Assembly: GCA_903828665.1 (NCBI GenBank)
Contig: CAIKMZ010000080.1
Span: 1-44,653, forward strand
DNA length: 44,653 nt
Direction: 5' to 3'
DNA from: an uncultured beta proteobacterium
GTDB taxonomy: Bacteria > Pseudomonadota > Gammaproteobacteria > Burkholderiales > Burkholderiaceae_C
Shown: in pieces, positions 15,948-25,721 of the stretch
Numbering within the stretch: the first letter of the stretch is position 1
How the letters are laid out: the number at the start of each line of letters is the position of its first letter
The notes under the pieces: model-generated
Databases searched by the model: none
What the model was told of the DNA's origin: nothing
Seen by the model: the letters and a program-made list of their open reading frames with translations, nothing else
Position numbers and translations under genes: made by a program

Positions 15948-16000
15948 GGCGCTGCGGGTCTCTGGCAGGTCCGGGCGCTGCTCAGCTCAGGCCAACGGGC

Positions 16001-16558
16001 TCAGGCGATAAGGCGTGACGACTTGGGCACGTGCGCCATCAGGAACTCCATCTGGTCGGCCAGGATGCGCCGGTTGCGCAGGATGAAGTCTTCCCACAGG
16101 CTGGGAACGTAGGGCGTGTAGAGCAACGGCATCTTGGCCTGCTCGGGTGTGCGATGGCTCTTGCGGTGGTTGCAGGCGCGGCACGCCGTGACCACGTTCA
16201 TCCAGGTGTCGATGCCGTCCTGCGCGAACGGAATGATGTGCTCGCGCGTGAGTTCTTCCTCGATGAAATGCTCGCCGCAATAGGCGCAGATGTTGCGGTC
16301 GCGCGCGAACAGCTTGTGATTGGTCAGGCCCGGCTTCAGGTGGAACGGATTGATGCTGGGCACGCCCTTGGTGCCGATGATGCTGTTGATCGTGATGACC
16401 GACTGCACGCCGGTGAGCGCGTTGTGCCCGCCGTGGAAGACCGCGATCTCACGCCCCATCTCCCAGCGCACTTCCTGCGCGGCGTAGTGGATGACCGCCT
16501 GTTCCAGCGATATCCACGATTGGGGCAACCCCTGGGCTGAGAGCTTCAAGACCTTCAA
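16001..16558 (-). CDS. HNH endonuclease family protein (TTG start)
   Basis: A 185-residue protein with a C-terminal HNH nuclease fold: CAYCGEHF (zinc-type CxxC), LTREHIIPFAQDGIDTWMNVVTACRACNHRKS (catalytic His plus Asn and a second CxxC). An N-terminal beta-rich domain of about 80 residues precedes it (SWISLEQAVIHYAAQEVRWEMG). The upstream open frame has an ATG at 16591, but a perfect AGGAGG Shine-Dalgarno lies five bases before TTG at 16558, giving an N-terminus MKVLKLSAQGLPQSW, which looks like the family start. The gene is stand-alone and divergent from ribF. It is a common chromosomal gene in Burkholderiales, and its physiological target is unknown. Confidence 0.88.
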   Translation of the reverse strand: MKVLKLSAQGLPQSWISLEQAVIHYAAQEVRWEMGREIAVFHGGHNALTGVQSVITINSIIGTKGVPSINPFHLKPGLTNHKLFARDRNICAYCGEHFIEEELTREHIIPFAQDGIDTWMNVVTACRACNHRKSHRTPEQAKMPLLYTPYVPSLWEDFILRNRRILADQMEFLMAHVPKSSRLIA

Positions 16559-16664
16559 AAACGCCTCCTGAAAAAGACATTCGTTCACCATCGCTCGGCT
16601 AAGAGACAATATACCCTGTTTCCGTGGCCATCCGCTTTGCGGCGCATCAAACCCGAGCGCCGCC

Positions 16665-16682
16665 AGCTATCAAAAAGATAAC
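16665..16682. repeat. TATCAAAAAGATA hairpin typical of Comamonadaceae spacers
   Basis: The sequence AGCTATCAAAAAGATAAC forms a short stem (TATC / GATA, AAAAA loop) seven bases before the ribF ATG. Variants of a CTATCAAAAAGATAG core are, to my knowledge, frequent in intergenic regions of Comamonadaceae. It supports the taxonomic guess and may overlap the ribF ribosome-binding area. Confidence 0.5.
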
Positions 16683-16688
16683 AGTCCA

Positions 16689-17663
16689 ATGAAGGTTTTC
16701 CGTGGCTTTCACCACCCCGGTCTGAACGCCGCGTGCGCGCTGACGATCGGCAACTTCGACGGCGTGCACCGTGGCCACCAGGCCATGCTGGCGCTGCTCA
16801 AGAGCGAAGCGCAGCAGCGCGGCCTGCCGAGCTGCGCGCTGACCTTCGAGCCGCATCCGCGCGACTACTTTGCCGCCGTCATGCACAAGCCCGACCTGGC
16901 GCCCGCGCGCATCGGCACGCTGCGCGACAAGCTGATCGACCTGGCGCAGTGCGGCCTCGATCAGACCGTGGTGCTGCCGTTCGACGCGCGCCTGGCCGCG
17001 CTGTCGCCGCAGGCTTTCATCGAGGAGGTCCTGCGCCAAGGGCTGGGCGCGCAGTACGTGCTGGTCGGCGACGACTTCCGCTTCGGCGCCAAGCGCGCCG
17101 GCGACTACGACCTGCTCGACCGCGTTGGCTCGGAACAGGGCTTCGACGTGGCGCGCATGAACAGCTACGAGGTTCACGGCCTGCGCGTGTCGAGCTCGGC
17201 GGTGCGCGACGCCTTGTCGCAAGGCCGCATGACCGACACGGCGCGCCTGCTGGGACGCCCGTACCGCATCTCGGGCCATGTGGTGCACGGGCGCAAGCTC
17301 GGGCGCGAGCTCGGTTTCCGGACCCTGAACCTGCGCTTTGTCCACTGGAAACCGGCCGCCAGCGGCATCTTCGTGGTGCGCGTGCACGGCCTGAGCGCTG
17401 CGCCGCTTGCCGGCGTGGCCAACATGGGCATCCGGCCCTCGCTCGATCCGCGCGACGTCAACGGCGGACGCGTGCTGCTGGAGACGCACTGCCTGGACTG
17501 GCCCGAGAACCTGGGCGCCGAGGGAGCGTACGGTAAAATCATCCGCGTGGAACTGCTGCACAAATTGCACGACGAGCTGAAATACGACGGTCTTGATGCC
17601 CTGACGCGCGGCATACGGCAGGACTGCGACGACGCGCGCGCCTGGCTCGCGGCACGAATTTGA
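16689..17663 (+). CDS. ribF: bifunctional riboflavin kinase / FAD synthetase
   Basis: A 324-residue RibF that makes FMN from riboflavin and then FAD. The N-terminal FAD synthetase domain has LTIGNFDGVHRGHQAML (HxGH-type nucleotide-binding loop, about 17-33) and LVGDDFRFGAKRAGD, then SSSAVRDAL. The C-terminal riboflavin kinase domain has ISGHVVHGRKLGRELGFRTLNL and GVANMGIRPSL. Length and motif order are normal. ATG at 16689 follows the hairpin described above. The gene is divergent from the HNH gene and lies 96 bp upstream of ileS, in the common ribF-ileS-lspA order of proteobacteria. Confidence 0.96.
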   Translation: MKVFRGFHHPGLNAACALTIGNFDGVHRGHQAMLALLKSEAQQRGLPSCALTFEPHPRDYFAAVMHKPDLAPARIGTLRDKLIDLAQCGLDQTVVLPFDARLAALSPQAFIEEVLRQGLGAQYVLVGDDFRFGAKRAGDYDLLDRVGSEQGFDVARMNSYEVHGLRVSSSAVRDALSQGRMTDTARLLGRPYRISGHVVHGRKLGRELGFRTLNLRFVHWKPAASGIFVVRVHGLSAAPLAGVANMGIRPSLDPRDVNGGRVLLETHCLDWPENLGAEGAYGKIIRVELLHKLHDELKYDGLDALTRGIRQDCDDARAWLAARI

Positions 17664-17759
17664 CGGGGCCCGCACCGACGCACCTTGCCCCGCGTCCTCA
17701 ATGCCCCGCGCCTGCCTGCCAGGCGAGTTCCGTGCCCCGTTGCCAGATAGAGATTTGTC

Positions 17760-20612
17760 ATGACCGAAAAAGTTGATTACCGAAGCACCCTGAACCTGCC
17801 CGACACCCCGTTTCCGATGCGCGGCGACCTGCCCAAGCGCGAGCCGCTCTGGGTGCAGCAATGGGAAGCGAACGGCCTGTACCCGAAGCTGCGCGCCGCG
17901 CGCGCCGGCGCGCCGAAGTTCGTGCTGCACGACGGCCCGCCCTACGCCAATGGCCAGATCCACATGGGCCACGCGGTCAACAAGATCCTCAAGGACATGA
18001 TCGTCAAGGCGCGCCAGCTCAAGGGCCTCAACGCGATCTACATCCCGGGCTGGGACTGCCACGGCTTGCCGATCGAGAACGCGATCGAAAAGAAGTACGG
18101 CCGCAACCTGCCGCGCGACGAGATGCAGGCCAAGAGCCGCGCCTTCGCTACCGAGCAGATCGACATCCAGCGCGCCGACTTCAAGCGCCTGGGCGTGCTG
18201 GGCGACTGGGATCATCCCTACCGCACCATGGACTTCAGCAACGAGGCCGACGAGATCCGCGCCTTCAAGCGCGTGATCGAGCGCGGCTTTGTCTACCGCG
18301 GCCTCAAACCCGTGTACTGGTGCTTCGACTGCGGCTCTAGCCTGGCCGAGTTCGAGATCGAATACGCCGACAAGAAGTCGCAGACGCTAGACGTCGGCTT
18401 CCTATGCGCCGAGCCGGACAAGCTCGCCGCCGCTTTCGGTCTACCAGGACTGGACCGCGCGGCCTTCGCCGTGATCTGGACCACCACGGCCTGGACCATC
18501 CCGGCGAATCAGGCCTTGAATCTGAACCCGGCTCTCGAGTATTCGCTGGTGCAGACGCCGCGCGGCCTGCTGGTGCTGGCTTCGGTGCTGGTGGACAAGT
18601 GCCTGGAGCGCTACGGCCTGGCCGGCACGGTCATCTCGACCACGCTCGGCGAGCGCCTAGGCGGCATCAACTTCCGCCACCCGCTCTCGCACATCGACGC
18701 CGGCTACGACCGCCTGGCACCGGTCTACTTGGCCGAATACGCCACGGCCGAGGACGGCACCGGCATCGTGCACTCGTCGCCGGCCTATGGCGTGGAGGAT
18801 TTCAACAGCTGCGTGGCGCACGGCATGAAGTACGACGACATCCTCAACCCGGTGCAGGGCAACGGCACCTATGAGGCGACGCTGCCGCTGTTCGGCGGCC
18901 TCAACATCTGGAAGGCCTGCCCGCGCATCATCGAGGTGCTGGGCGAGTCCGACCGATTGTTTGCCACCGCCACCATCACGCACAGCTACCCGCACTGCTG
19001 GCGCCACAAGACGCCGGTGATCTACCGCGCCGCGGCGCAGTGGTTCATCCGCATGGACGAGGGCGAGGGCGTGTTCACCAAGGACAAGGCGCCGAAATCG
19101 CTGCGCAAGATCGCGCTCGACGCGATCGAGCAGACCTCGTTCTACCCGGAAAACGGCAAGGTGCGCCTGCGCGACATGATCGCGGGCCGGCCCGACTGGT
19201 GCATCAGCCGCCAGCGCAGCTGGGGCGTGCCCCTGCCCTTCTTCCTGCACAAGGACAGCGGCGAACTGCATCCGCGCACGATGGAGATCCTCGACATTGC
19301 CGCCGACATGGTGCAGCAAGGCGGCATCGAGGCCTGGAGCAAGGCCAGCACGGAATCGATCATCGGCGAACAGGACGCGCAGCACTACACCAAGAGCAGC
19401 GACATCCTCGAGGTCTGGTTCGACTCCGGCACCACGCACACCACGGTGCTCAAGGGCTCGCATGCCGGCAGCGGCCACGACGAGGGCTGCGAGGCCGATC
19501 TGTACCTCGAAGGGCACGACCAGCACCGCGGCTGGTTCCACTCCTCGCTGCTCACCGCCTGCGCCATGTATGGGCGCGCACCCTACAAGGGCATCCTGAC
19601 GCACGGCTTCACTGTCGACAGCAAGGGCCACAAGATGAGCAAGAGCGCCGGCAACGGCGTCGATCCGCAGGAGACCTCGAAGAAGCTCGGCGCCGAGATC
19701 ATCCGCCTGTGGGTCGCGGCCAGCGACTACTCGGGCGACATCGCCGGCGACGACAAGATCCTGGCGCGCGTGGTCGACACCTACCGACGCATCCGCAACA
19801 CCCTGAAGTTCCTGCTCGCCAACGTCAGCGACTTCGACCCGGCGCTTGACGCCGTCACGCCGGAGCAGCTGCTCGAGATCGACCGCTACGCGCTGAGCCG
19901 CGCCGCGCAGCTGCAGGCCGACATCCTCGCGCATTACGAGATCTACGAGTTCCACCCGGTCGTCGCCAAGCTGCAGATCTACTGCTCGGAAGACCTCGGC
20001 TCCTTCTACCTCGACGTGCTCAAGGACCGGCTCTACACCACCGCGCCCGATTCGCTGGCGCGGCGCAGCGCGCAGACCGCTCTCTGGCAGATCACGCAGG
20101 CCATGCTGCGCTGGATGGCGCCGTTCCTGAGCTTCACCGCCGAGGAAGCCTGGGCCGTGCTCGGTGCTGCCGGCAAGACGCCTGCGGCCACGCGCGAGTC
20201 GATCTTCATGGACGTCTACGCGAGCCTGCCCGCATCTGACGATGCGCTGCTCGCCAAGTGGAGCCGCATCCGCGAAATCCGCGACGCCGTCAACAAGGAG
20301 ATCGAAGCGCTGCGCGCGCAGGGCCAAGTCGGCTCCTCGCTGCAGGCGAACGTGACGCTGACGGTCAATGCCGGTGATTACGCCCTGCTCGCCAGCCTCG
20401 GTGCCGACCTGAAGTTCGTCTTCATCACCTCGGCCATCGATCTGGTCGCGGGCGAGGCGCTGTCGATCGCGGCCGCCGGTTCCACAGCCGTCAAGTGCGA
20501 GCGCTGCTGGCACTACCGCGACGACGTCGGCAGCGACGCGGCGCACCCCGGCATCTGCGGCCGCTGCGCGAGCAACCTGTTCGGCGCCGGCGAAACCAGG
20601 AACTTCGCCTGA
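17760..20612 (+). CDS. ileS: isoleucyl-tRNA synthetase
   Basis: A 950-residue class I aminoacyl-tRNA synthetase that charges tRNA-Ile and edits valine. Visible are the HIGH motif as HMGH (68-71), the KMSKS loop (625-629), the editing/CP1 region with [16 protein letters not shown], and a C-terminal zinc finger with Cys913, Cys916, Cys933 and Cys936. Length is normal for bacterial IleS type 1 enzymes with a zinc ribbon. The ATG follows ribF by 96 bp, and the stop TGA overlaps the lspA ATG by one base (TGATG), so lspA is translationally coupled. Confidence 0.97.
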   Translation: MTEKVDYRSTLNLPDTPFPMRGDLPKREPLWVQQWEANGLYPKLRAARAGAPKFVLHDGPPYANGQIHMGHAVNKILKDMIVKARQLKGLNAIYIPGWDCHGLPIENAIEKKYGRNLPRDEMQAKSRAFATEQIDIQRADFKRLGVLGDWDHPYRTMDFSNEADEIRAFKRVIERGFVYRGLKPVYWCFDCGSSLAEFEIEYADKKSQTLDVGFLCAEPDKLAAAFGLPGLDRAAFAVIWTTTAWTIPANQALNLNPALEYSLVQTPRGLLVLASVLVDKCLERYGLAGTVISTTLGERLGGINFRHPLSHIDAGYDRLAPVYLAEYATAEDGTGIVHSSPAYGVEDFNSCVAHGMKYDDILNPVQGNGTYEATLPLFGGLNIWKACPRIIEVLGESDRLFATATITHSYPHCWRHKTPVIYRAAAQWFIRMDEGEGVFTKDKAPKSLRKIALDAIEQTSFYPENGKVRLRDMIAGRPDWCISRQRSWGVPLPFFLHKDSGELHPRTMEILDIAADMVQQGGIEAWSKASTESIIGEQDAQHYTKSSDILEVWFDSGTTHTTVLKGSHAGSGHDEGCEADLYLEGHDQHRGWFHSSLLTACAMYGRAPYKGILTHGFTVDSKGHKMSKSAGNGVDPQETSKKLGAEIIRLWVAASDYSGDIAGDDKILARVVDTYRRIRNTLKFLLANVSDFDPALDAVTPEQLLEIDRYALSRAAQLQADILAHYEIYEFHPVVAKLQIYCSEDLGSFYLDVLKDRLYTTAPDSLARRSAQTALWQITQAMLRWMAPFLSFTAEEAWAVLGAAGKTPAATRESIFMDVYASLPASDDALLAKWSRIREIRDAVNKEIEALRAQGQVGSSLQANVTLTVNAGDYALLASLGADLKFVFITSAIDLVAGEALSIAAAGSTAVKCERCWHYRDDVGSDAAHPGICGRCASNLFGAGETRNFA

Positions 20613-21103
20613 TGGCCCGCAAATCCGTCGCCGGCGGCATGCTGCAATGGCTGGGACTGGCCTTTGCCATCGTGCTGATCGACCAGTTCACCAAGGTGCT
20701 GATCGTCGGCTTCTACCAGCTCGGCGACAGCACGACCGTCACGAGCTTCTTCAGCCTCGTGCGCTGGCACAACACGGGCGCGGCATTCTCGTTCCTGGCC
20801 GGCTCCGCCGGCTGGCAGCGCTGGTTCTTCACCGCCATCGGTGTGCTGGCGGCGGCGCTGATCCTGTGGCTGCTCAAGTCGCACAGCGGGCAGAAATTGT
20901 TTTCCTTTGCGCTTGCCTGCATCTTGGGCGGCGCCATCGGCAACGTGATCGACCGCCTGCTCTACGGCTACGTCGTCGATTTCCTGTCCTTTCATTGGCA
21001 CAACTGGCACTTTCCCGCATTCAACGTGGCCGACAGTGCGATTACCATCGGAGCCGCCTGCCTGATACTCGATGAACTGCTGCGCGTACGCCGCGCGCGC
21101 TAG
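20612..21103 (+). CDS. lspA: lipoprotein signal peptidase
   Basis: A 163-residue inner-membrane aspartyl peptidase that removes the signal peptide from prolipoproteins after lipidation. It has four hydrophobic segments and the conserved motifs VLIDQFTK (near 21-28), [18 protein letters not shown] and [11 protein letters not shown], which contain the two catalytic aspartates. The ATG overlaps the ileS stop by one base. The small lipoprotein of the Tad operon is a likely substrate in this window. Length and motif order are normal. Confidence 0.96.
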   Translation: MARKSVAGGMLQWLGLAFAIVLIDQFTKVLIVGFYQLGDSTTVTSFFSLVRWHNTGAAFSFLAGSAGWQRWFFTAIGVLAAALILWLLKSHSGQKLFSFALACILGGAIGNVIDRLLYGYVVDFLSFHWHNWHFPAFNVADSAITIGAACLILDELLRVRRAR

Positions 21104-21127
21104 GCGCAACACGAACAAGGAACCCTG

Positions 21128-22840
21128 TTGACGCACCTGCTCAACCTACTCGCCGCCATCGCCCTGCTGGTCTGGGGCACGCAACTGGTACGCACCGGCA
21201 TCCTGCGCGTATTCGGCGCCAGCCTGCGAAACATCCTGGCCACCAGTGTCGCCAATCGCCTGACGGCCATGATGTCGGGCATCGGCGTCACAGCGCTGGT
21301 GCAGTCGAGCACGGCCACGGCGCTGATCGTCTCCTCCTTTGTCGGCCAGGGCCTGATGACGCTGACGGCGGCGCTGGCCGTCATGCTCGGCGCCGACATC
21401 GGCACCAGCCTGATGGCTGTCGTGTTCTCGCGCGACATGTCCTGGCTCTCCCCGCTGTTCATCTTCATCGGCGTCGTGCTGTTCATCGCGCGCCAGGCGA
21501 CCACGGTCGGACGCGTCGGGCGCATCCTGATCGGCCTGGGCCTGATGCTGCTGGCGCTGCAAATGGTCCGCGAGTCGACCAGCGTGCTGACGCAGGCGCC
21601 CGCGATCAAGGCGCTGCTGGCTTCGCTGAGCAGCGACCTGATGCTGGAGATCACGGTCGGCTGCATCCTCTCGGTGCTCTCGTATTCCAGCCTGGCCCTG
21701 GTGCTGCTCACCGCCACGCTGGCCAGCACCGGCGTCGTGCCGATCGATGTCGCGCTCGGACTGGTGCTCGGCGCCAATCTGGGCAGCGGCCTGCTGGCGG
21801 TGCTGACCACGCTCAACACTAACGTCGAGACGCGCCAGGTGCCGCTGGGCAACCTGGTGTTCAAGGTCATCGGCGTTGCCATCAGCGCGCCCTTCGTCGG
21901 CCTGTGGCTGCACGAGATGCGGCCCTGGATGGCCGACACGGCCACGCTGGTCGTGCTGTACCACCTGAGCTTCAACCTGGTGGTCGGCGTGATCTTCATC
22001 GGCCTGACGCAGATCGTGGCGCGCTGGGTCGAGCAACTGCTGCCGAAACAGGAAAAGAGCTCCGTAGCCGGGCGCCAGCGGCATCTCGACCCCTCGGCGC
22101 TGGAGACGCCTTCGCTGGCGATCTCGTGCGCCGTGCGCGAATCGATGCATCAGGCCGATGTGGTCGAGAGCATGCTGCTGGGCATGATCGACGTCATCCG
22201 CAACAACGACTTCGTGCTGGCGCAGACGCTGCAGAAGATGGACGACACGGTCGATGAGCTCTATTCCGACATCAAGTACTACCTGACCAAGATCTCGCGC
22301 GAAGCCCTGAGCGAGAAGGAAGGCCAGCGCTGGACCGACATCATCAGCTTCACGATCAACATGGAGCAGATCGGCGACATCATCGAGCGCGTGCTCGAAG
22401 ACATCGAGAACAAGAAGATCAAGCCGGGGCGCGAATTCTCGGAAGCGGGTATGACGGAGATCACCGACCTGCACTCGCGCCTGGTGGACAACCTGCGCCT
22501 GGGCATGAGCGTGTTCCTGGACGGCAATGTGCGCGACGCGCGCAAGCTGCTCGAAGAAAAGACGCGCTTTCGCGATCTCGAGCGCGAATACGCCGCCACC
22601 CACCTGGACCGCCTGTCGGTCAACACGCTGCAGAGCATGGAAACAAGCTCGCTGCACCTAGACCTGATCAGCGACCTCAAGCGCATCAACTCGCACATCT
22701 GCTCGATCGCCTACCCGATCCTCGATTCAGCCGGCGTGCTCGCGCCGAACCGGCTGCGCGAGCCCGCCTCGCACAACCACCATCAGGTCAAGGGGCAGAA
22801 CGCAGGGCGGCCAGCAGAATCAAAGCTGCCTCGGTCGTGA
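21128..22840 (+). CDS. Na/Pi-cotransporter family protein with C-terminal PhoU-like domain
   Basis: A 570-residue inner-membrane protein. The first 310 residues hold two Na/Pi-cotransporter repeats, each with the QSS-type motif (VQSSTATALIVSSF near 58-71; VLSYSSLALVLL near 180-191). Residues about 335-540 form a PhoU-like helical domain (ESMHQADVVESMLLGMIDV, DDTVDELYSDIKYYL). Such proteins mediate or regulate phosphate movement. The start is TTG at 21128, preceded by an AAGGA Shine-Dalgarno seven bases upstream; no better ATG exists near it. The last 53 bases overlap the convergent Nudix gene. Confidence 0.9.
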   Translation: MTHLLNLLAAIALLVWGTQLVRTGILRVFGASLRNILATSVANRLTAMMSGIGVTALVQSSTATALIVSSFVGQGLMTLTAALAVMLGADIGTSLMAVVFSRDMSWLSPLFIFIGVVLFIARQATTVGRVGRILIGLGLMLLALQMVRESTSVLTQAPAIKALLASLSSDLMLEITVGCILSVLSYSSLALVLLTATLASTGVVPIDVALGLVLGANLGSGLLAVLTTLNTNVETRQVPLGNLVFKVIGVAISAPFVGLWLHEMRPWMADTATLVVLYHLSFNLVVGVIFIGLTQIVARWVEQLLPKQEKSSVAGRQRHLDPSALETPSLAISCAVRESMHQADVVESMLLGMIDVIRNNDFVLAQTLQKMDDTVDELYSDIKYYLTKISREALSEKEGQRWTDIISFTINMEQIGDIIERVLEDIENKKIKPGREFSEAGMTEITDLHSRLVDNLRLGMSVFLDGNVRDARKLLEEKTRFRDLEREYAATHLDRLSVNTLQSMETSSLHLDLISDLKRINSHICSIAYPILDSAGVLAPNRLREPASHNHHQVKGQNAGRPAESKLPRS

Positions 22841-23618
22841 ATTCGTTGCGCTGCAATCGCTGCGCCAGCGCCAGCGGATCGAGCAACGCGAACTGCGCCA
22901 CTTCGCCGTCCTGATTGAGCGGCTGCACGCCGTCCGGCACCGTGCACTGGTACCAGTCGACGCGCTCGACCACATAGCCCGCGTCCGCGCCGTCGGAACT
23001 CGGTTTGCGCAGCACGACCTGACCGCCGCGGCGCAGGTCGGCCAGATTCTCCCGTTTCAGGCCCGCCTCTTCCCAGGTCTCGCGCTCGAGCGCCGACTCA
23101 ATGCTGTCCTGCGCCGACACCATGCCGCCCATCAGCGTGTCCCACAGTCCCGGGTCGTTGGCCTTGTCCAGCGCGCGCTGCTGGACCCAGACACGCCCGT
23201 CGGGCGCGCGCCCGACCAGGTGCACGGCCTGCGTCGCGATGCCCAGCGGGCGCACGATGCCGCGCTCGACCGTGGCCAGTTGCTCCCCTTGCGCATTGCA
23301 GACCGCAAGCTGCTCGTTGCGCCAGTGCTGGAACACGCGCCCGGCGCGCGCGTCGTGCAGCGCCTGCGCGATGCGCTGCAAGGACGCGCTGGCCTCGCCC
23401 GTCACGCGCCAGACCGACGCGCCCGCGAGCGTGTCGGCCTGCAGCGGCGCCGGCCCGTGATCCACCCGCTGCCAATCGATTCGCTGCAGGAAGTCGGGTT
23501 CGACCGAGCCGATGGCGTGCTCGCGCCAGAGCAGGGGCACGCGCGCACGCCGCGGCGCCTGCTCGGCGCTCGCCATCAGCGCGGCCAGCCAGTGCGGATC
23601 GAGCGCGACCGCCTTCAC
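22788..23618 (-). CDS. Nudix hydrolase with N-terminal DUF4743 domain
   Basis: A 276-residue protein. An N-terminal DUF4743-type region (about 1-115) precedes a Nudix domain with the box at 165-187: the core RETWEEAGL (179-187) is intact, but the first Glu of the Nudix signature is Asp171. Nudix enzymes hydrolyse nucleoside diphosphates linked to another group; proteins with this domain pair resemble thiamine-pyrophosphokinase-linked Nudix proteins of eukaryotes. The start is GTG at 23618, overlapping the oxidoreductase stop as GTGA, so expression is coupled. The 3' end overlaps the opposite Na/Pi gene by 53 bp. Confidence 0.87.
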   Translation of the reverse strand: MKAVALDPHWLAALMASAEQAPRRARVPLLWREHAIGSVEPDFLQRIDWQRVDHGPAPLQADTLAGASVWRVTGEASASLQRIAQALHDARAGRVFQHWRNEQLAVCNAQGEQLATVERGIVRPLGIATQAVHLVGRAPDGRVWVQQRALDKANDPGLWDTLMGGMVSAQDSIESALERETWEEAGLKRENLADLRRGGQVVLRKPSSDGADAGYVVERVDWYQCTVPDGVQPLNQDGEVAQFALLDPLALAQRLQRNEFTTEAALILLAALRSAP

Positions 23619-24610
23619 AGCGTGAGGATGGTGCAGCCGGTGGTCTTGCGCGCTTCGAGGTCGCGGTGCGCCTGCTGCACGTCTTCCAGCGCGTAGCGCT
23701 GGTCGATGCGGATCGTCACCTTGCCGCTGGTCACGGCCTCGAACAGATCGTCGGCCACAGCCTGCGTGCCCTCGCGCGTGGCGATGTGCGTGAACAGGGT
23801 CTGGCGCGTCACATAGAGCGAACCCTTGGGGCCGAGGATGCCGGGCGCAAACGGCGCCACCGGGCCGGACGCGTTGCCGAAGCTGGCCATCAGGCCGAAG
23901 GGCGACAGGCAGTCGAGCGACTTGTCCCAGGTGTCCTTGCCGACCGAGTCGTACACCACCTTGACGCCCTTGCCGCCGGTGATCTCCTTCACGCGCGCCA
24001 GGAAGTCCTCGCTCGCGTAGTTGATCACGTGCGCGGCGCCATGCGCCTTGGCCAGCGCGCATTTGGCGTCCGACCCCGCAGTGCCGATCAGCTGCAGCCC
24101 CATGGCGCGCGCCCACTGGCAGGCGATCAGGCCGACGCCGCCGGCCGCGGCGTGGAACAGGACGAAGTCGCCGGCCTGCAGGCCGCCCTGTGGCAGCGTG
24201 CGCTTGAGCAGGTACTGCGCCGTCATGCCCTTGAGCATCATCGCGGCGCCGGTCTCAAATGAAATCGCCTCGGGCAACTTGCAGACGCACTTGGCCGGCA
24301 TGACGCGGCGCTCGCAGTAGCTGCCGGGGGGCTGGCTGGCGTAGGCCGCGCGGTCGCCCACCTGCAGGTGCGTGACACCGGCGCCGACCGCCTCGACCAC
24401 ACCGGCGGCCTCCATGCCCAGCTGCAAGGGCATCGGCAACTGGTACAGGCCGCTGCGCTGGTAGACGTCGATGAAGTTGAGGCCCACCGCATGGTGGCGG
24501 ATGCGGATCTCGCCGGCTCCGGGCTCGCCGACCGTGACATTGACGAGCTTCATCTGCTCGACGCCGCCGTGTTGGCCGATGCAGATTGCGCGGGAAGGAA
24601 ATGAACTCAT
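23615..24610 (-). CDS. quinone oxidoreductase (zinc-independent MDR family)
   Basis: A 331-residue NADPH:quinone oxidoreductase of the medium-chain dehydrogenase superfamily, similar to QorA. Motifs are GLNFIDVYQRSGLY (about 43-56), GMEAAGVVEAVG, and the cofactor loop FHAAAGGVGLIACQWA (near 145-160). Such enzymes reduce quinones or related carbonyls and lack the catalytic zinc. The ATG at 24610 is set by a GAGGA Shine-Dalgarno; the upstream extension of 21 codons is not supported. It is followed by the Nudix gene with a GTGA overlap and is divergent from an EamA permease gene over 106 bp. Confidence 0.92.
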   Translation of the reverse strand: MSSFPSRAICIGQHGGVEQMKLVNVTVGEPGAGEIRIRHHAVGLNFIDVYQRSGLYQLPMPLQLGMEAAGVVEAVGAGVTHLQVGDRAAYASQPPGSYCERRVMPAKCVCKLPEAISFETGAAMMLKGMTAQYLLKRTLPQGGLQAGDFVLFHAAAGGVGLIACQWARAMGLQLIGTAGSDAKCALAKAHGAAHVINYASEDFLARVKEITGGKGVKVVYDSVGKDTWDKSLDCLSPFGLMASFGNASGPVAPFAPGILGPKGSLYVTRQTLFTHIATREGTQAVADDLFEAVTSGKVTIRIDQRYALEDVQQAHRDLEARKTTGCTILTL

Positions 24611-24716
24611 GGGGGTGTCCTCGTTGGTGAAATTTGCCGTATCCTGCCATGAAATCAGGCCCGTCGCTGTCACCGGGTCATCAGTCGGATCACGCCTGAG
24701 CCGCTACAGTCCTGCC

Positions 24717-25619
24717 ATGCATCCGAAACTGAGTCCGACCGCCGCCCTCCTGCTGACCGTGCCGCCGCTGCTGTGGGCCGGCAATGCCGTGGTCGGCCGC
24801 CTGATCGGCCCGCTGGTCTCGCCGATGACGCTGAACTTCCTGCGCTGGCTGATCGCGTTCGCCCTGCTGCTGCCGCTGGCCGCTCCGGTGCTGCGCCGCG
24901 GCAGCGGACTGTGGCCGAACTGGCGGCGCTTCTCGCTGCTCGGGCTGCTCAGCGTGGGCAGCTACAACGCGCTGCTGTACCTAGCGCTGGGCACGTCGAC
25001 ACCGCTCAACGTGACGCTGGTCGGATCGAGCACGCCGGTCTGGATGCTGCTGGTCGGACGTCTGTTCTTCGCGGTGCGGGTCTCGCGCCGCCAGTCGATC
25101 GGCGCGCTGCTGTCCATCAGCGGCGTGCTGCTGGTGCTGGGCCGGGGCGAGCTGCAGACGCTGCTGCACGTGCGCCTGGTGCCGGGCGACCTCTACGTGC
25201 TGCTGGCGTCAGTGGGCTGGGCCTGGTACAGCTGGATGCTCGCGCATCCGACCACCGAGCCAACGGCGATCCGCGCCGACTGGTCGGCTTTTCTGATTGC
25301 GCAGGTGGTGTTCGGCCTGTTCTGGTCCGCCCTGTTTGCCGCCGCAGAATGGGCGCTCGGCAAGGGTCATATCGAATGGAGCGGGGCTGTCATCGCCACC
25401 TTGATCTTCATCGCCGTCGGCCCGGCCGTGATCGCCTTTCGCGCCTGGGGCGCCGGCGTGGCCCGCGCCGGCCCGGCGGTGGCCGGCTTCTTCGCCAACC
25501 TGACGCCGCTCTTCACGGCGCTGCTCTCCAGCGCCGTGCTGGCCGAGACGCCGCACCTCTACCACGTGCTGGCCTTCGCCCTGATCATGGGCGGTATCGT
25601 GGTCTCGTCAAGACGTTGA
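24717..25619 (+). CDS. EamA/DMT family transporter
   Basis: A 300-residue inner-membrane permease with ten predicted helices in two EamA repeats (LWAGNAVVGRLIGPLVSPMTLNFLRWL in the first; GPAVIAFRAWGAGVARAGPAVAGFFANL in the second). DMT transporters of this type export amino acids or metabolites, but the substrate cannot be read from sequence. The chosen ATG is where EamA similarity begins; the open frame upstream is antisense to the oxidoreductase. It ends three codons' length before a REP-like repeat and is convergent with the TctC-like gene. Confidence 0.88.
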   Translation: MHPKLSPTAALLLTVPPLLWAGNAVVGRLIGPLVSPMTLNFLRWLIAFALLLPLAAPVLRRGSGLWPNWRRFSLLGLLSVGSYNALLYLALGTSTPLNVTLVGSSTPVWMLLVGRLFFAVRVSRRQSIGALLSISGVLLVLGRGELQTLLHVRLVPGDLYVLLASVGWAWYSWMLAHPTTEPTAIRADWSAFLIAQVVFGLFWSALFAAAEWALGKGHIEWSGAVIATLIFIAVGPAVIAFRAWGAGVARAGPAVAGFFANLTPLFTALLSSAVLAETPHLYHVLAFALIMGGIVVSSRR

Positions 25620-25628
25620 TGATTCCGG

Positions 25629-25709
25629 GTCATTGCGGGCCTGACCCGCAATCCATGCTCCGCGTGACGCCGTCATAAGGCATGGATCCCGGGTCAAGCC
25701 CGGGATGAC
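25629..25709. repeat. REP-like paired inverted repeat (copy 2)
   Basis: Left arm 25629-25657 (GTCATTGCGGGCCTGACC through CCATG) and right arm 25681-25709 (CATGGATCCCGGGTCAAG through GATGAC) are inverted copies 23 bp apart, and each arm is itself a small palindrome (GCGGG..CCCGC; CCCGGG..CCCGGG). The pair fills the spacer between two convergent genes. The right arm of the repeat at 10681-10712 follows the same pattern. It likely works in 3'-end stability or transcript termination; mobile (REP/REPIN-like) ancestry is possible. Confidence 0.75.
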
Positions 25710-25721
25710 AACCCAGTGAAT

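Noticed and set aside
18657..20546. 629-aa open frame antisense to ileS
   Set aside because: Shadow of a conserved gene; composition is Arg/Ala/Val/Asp-rich and no motif or start signal is seen.
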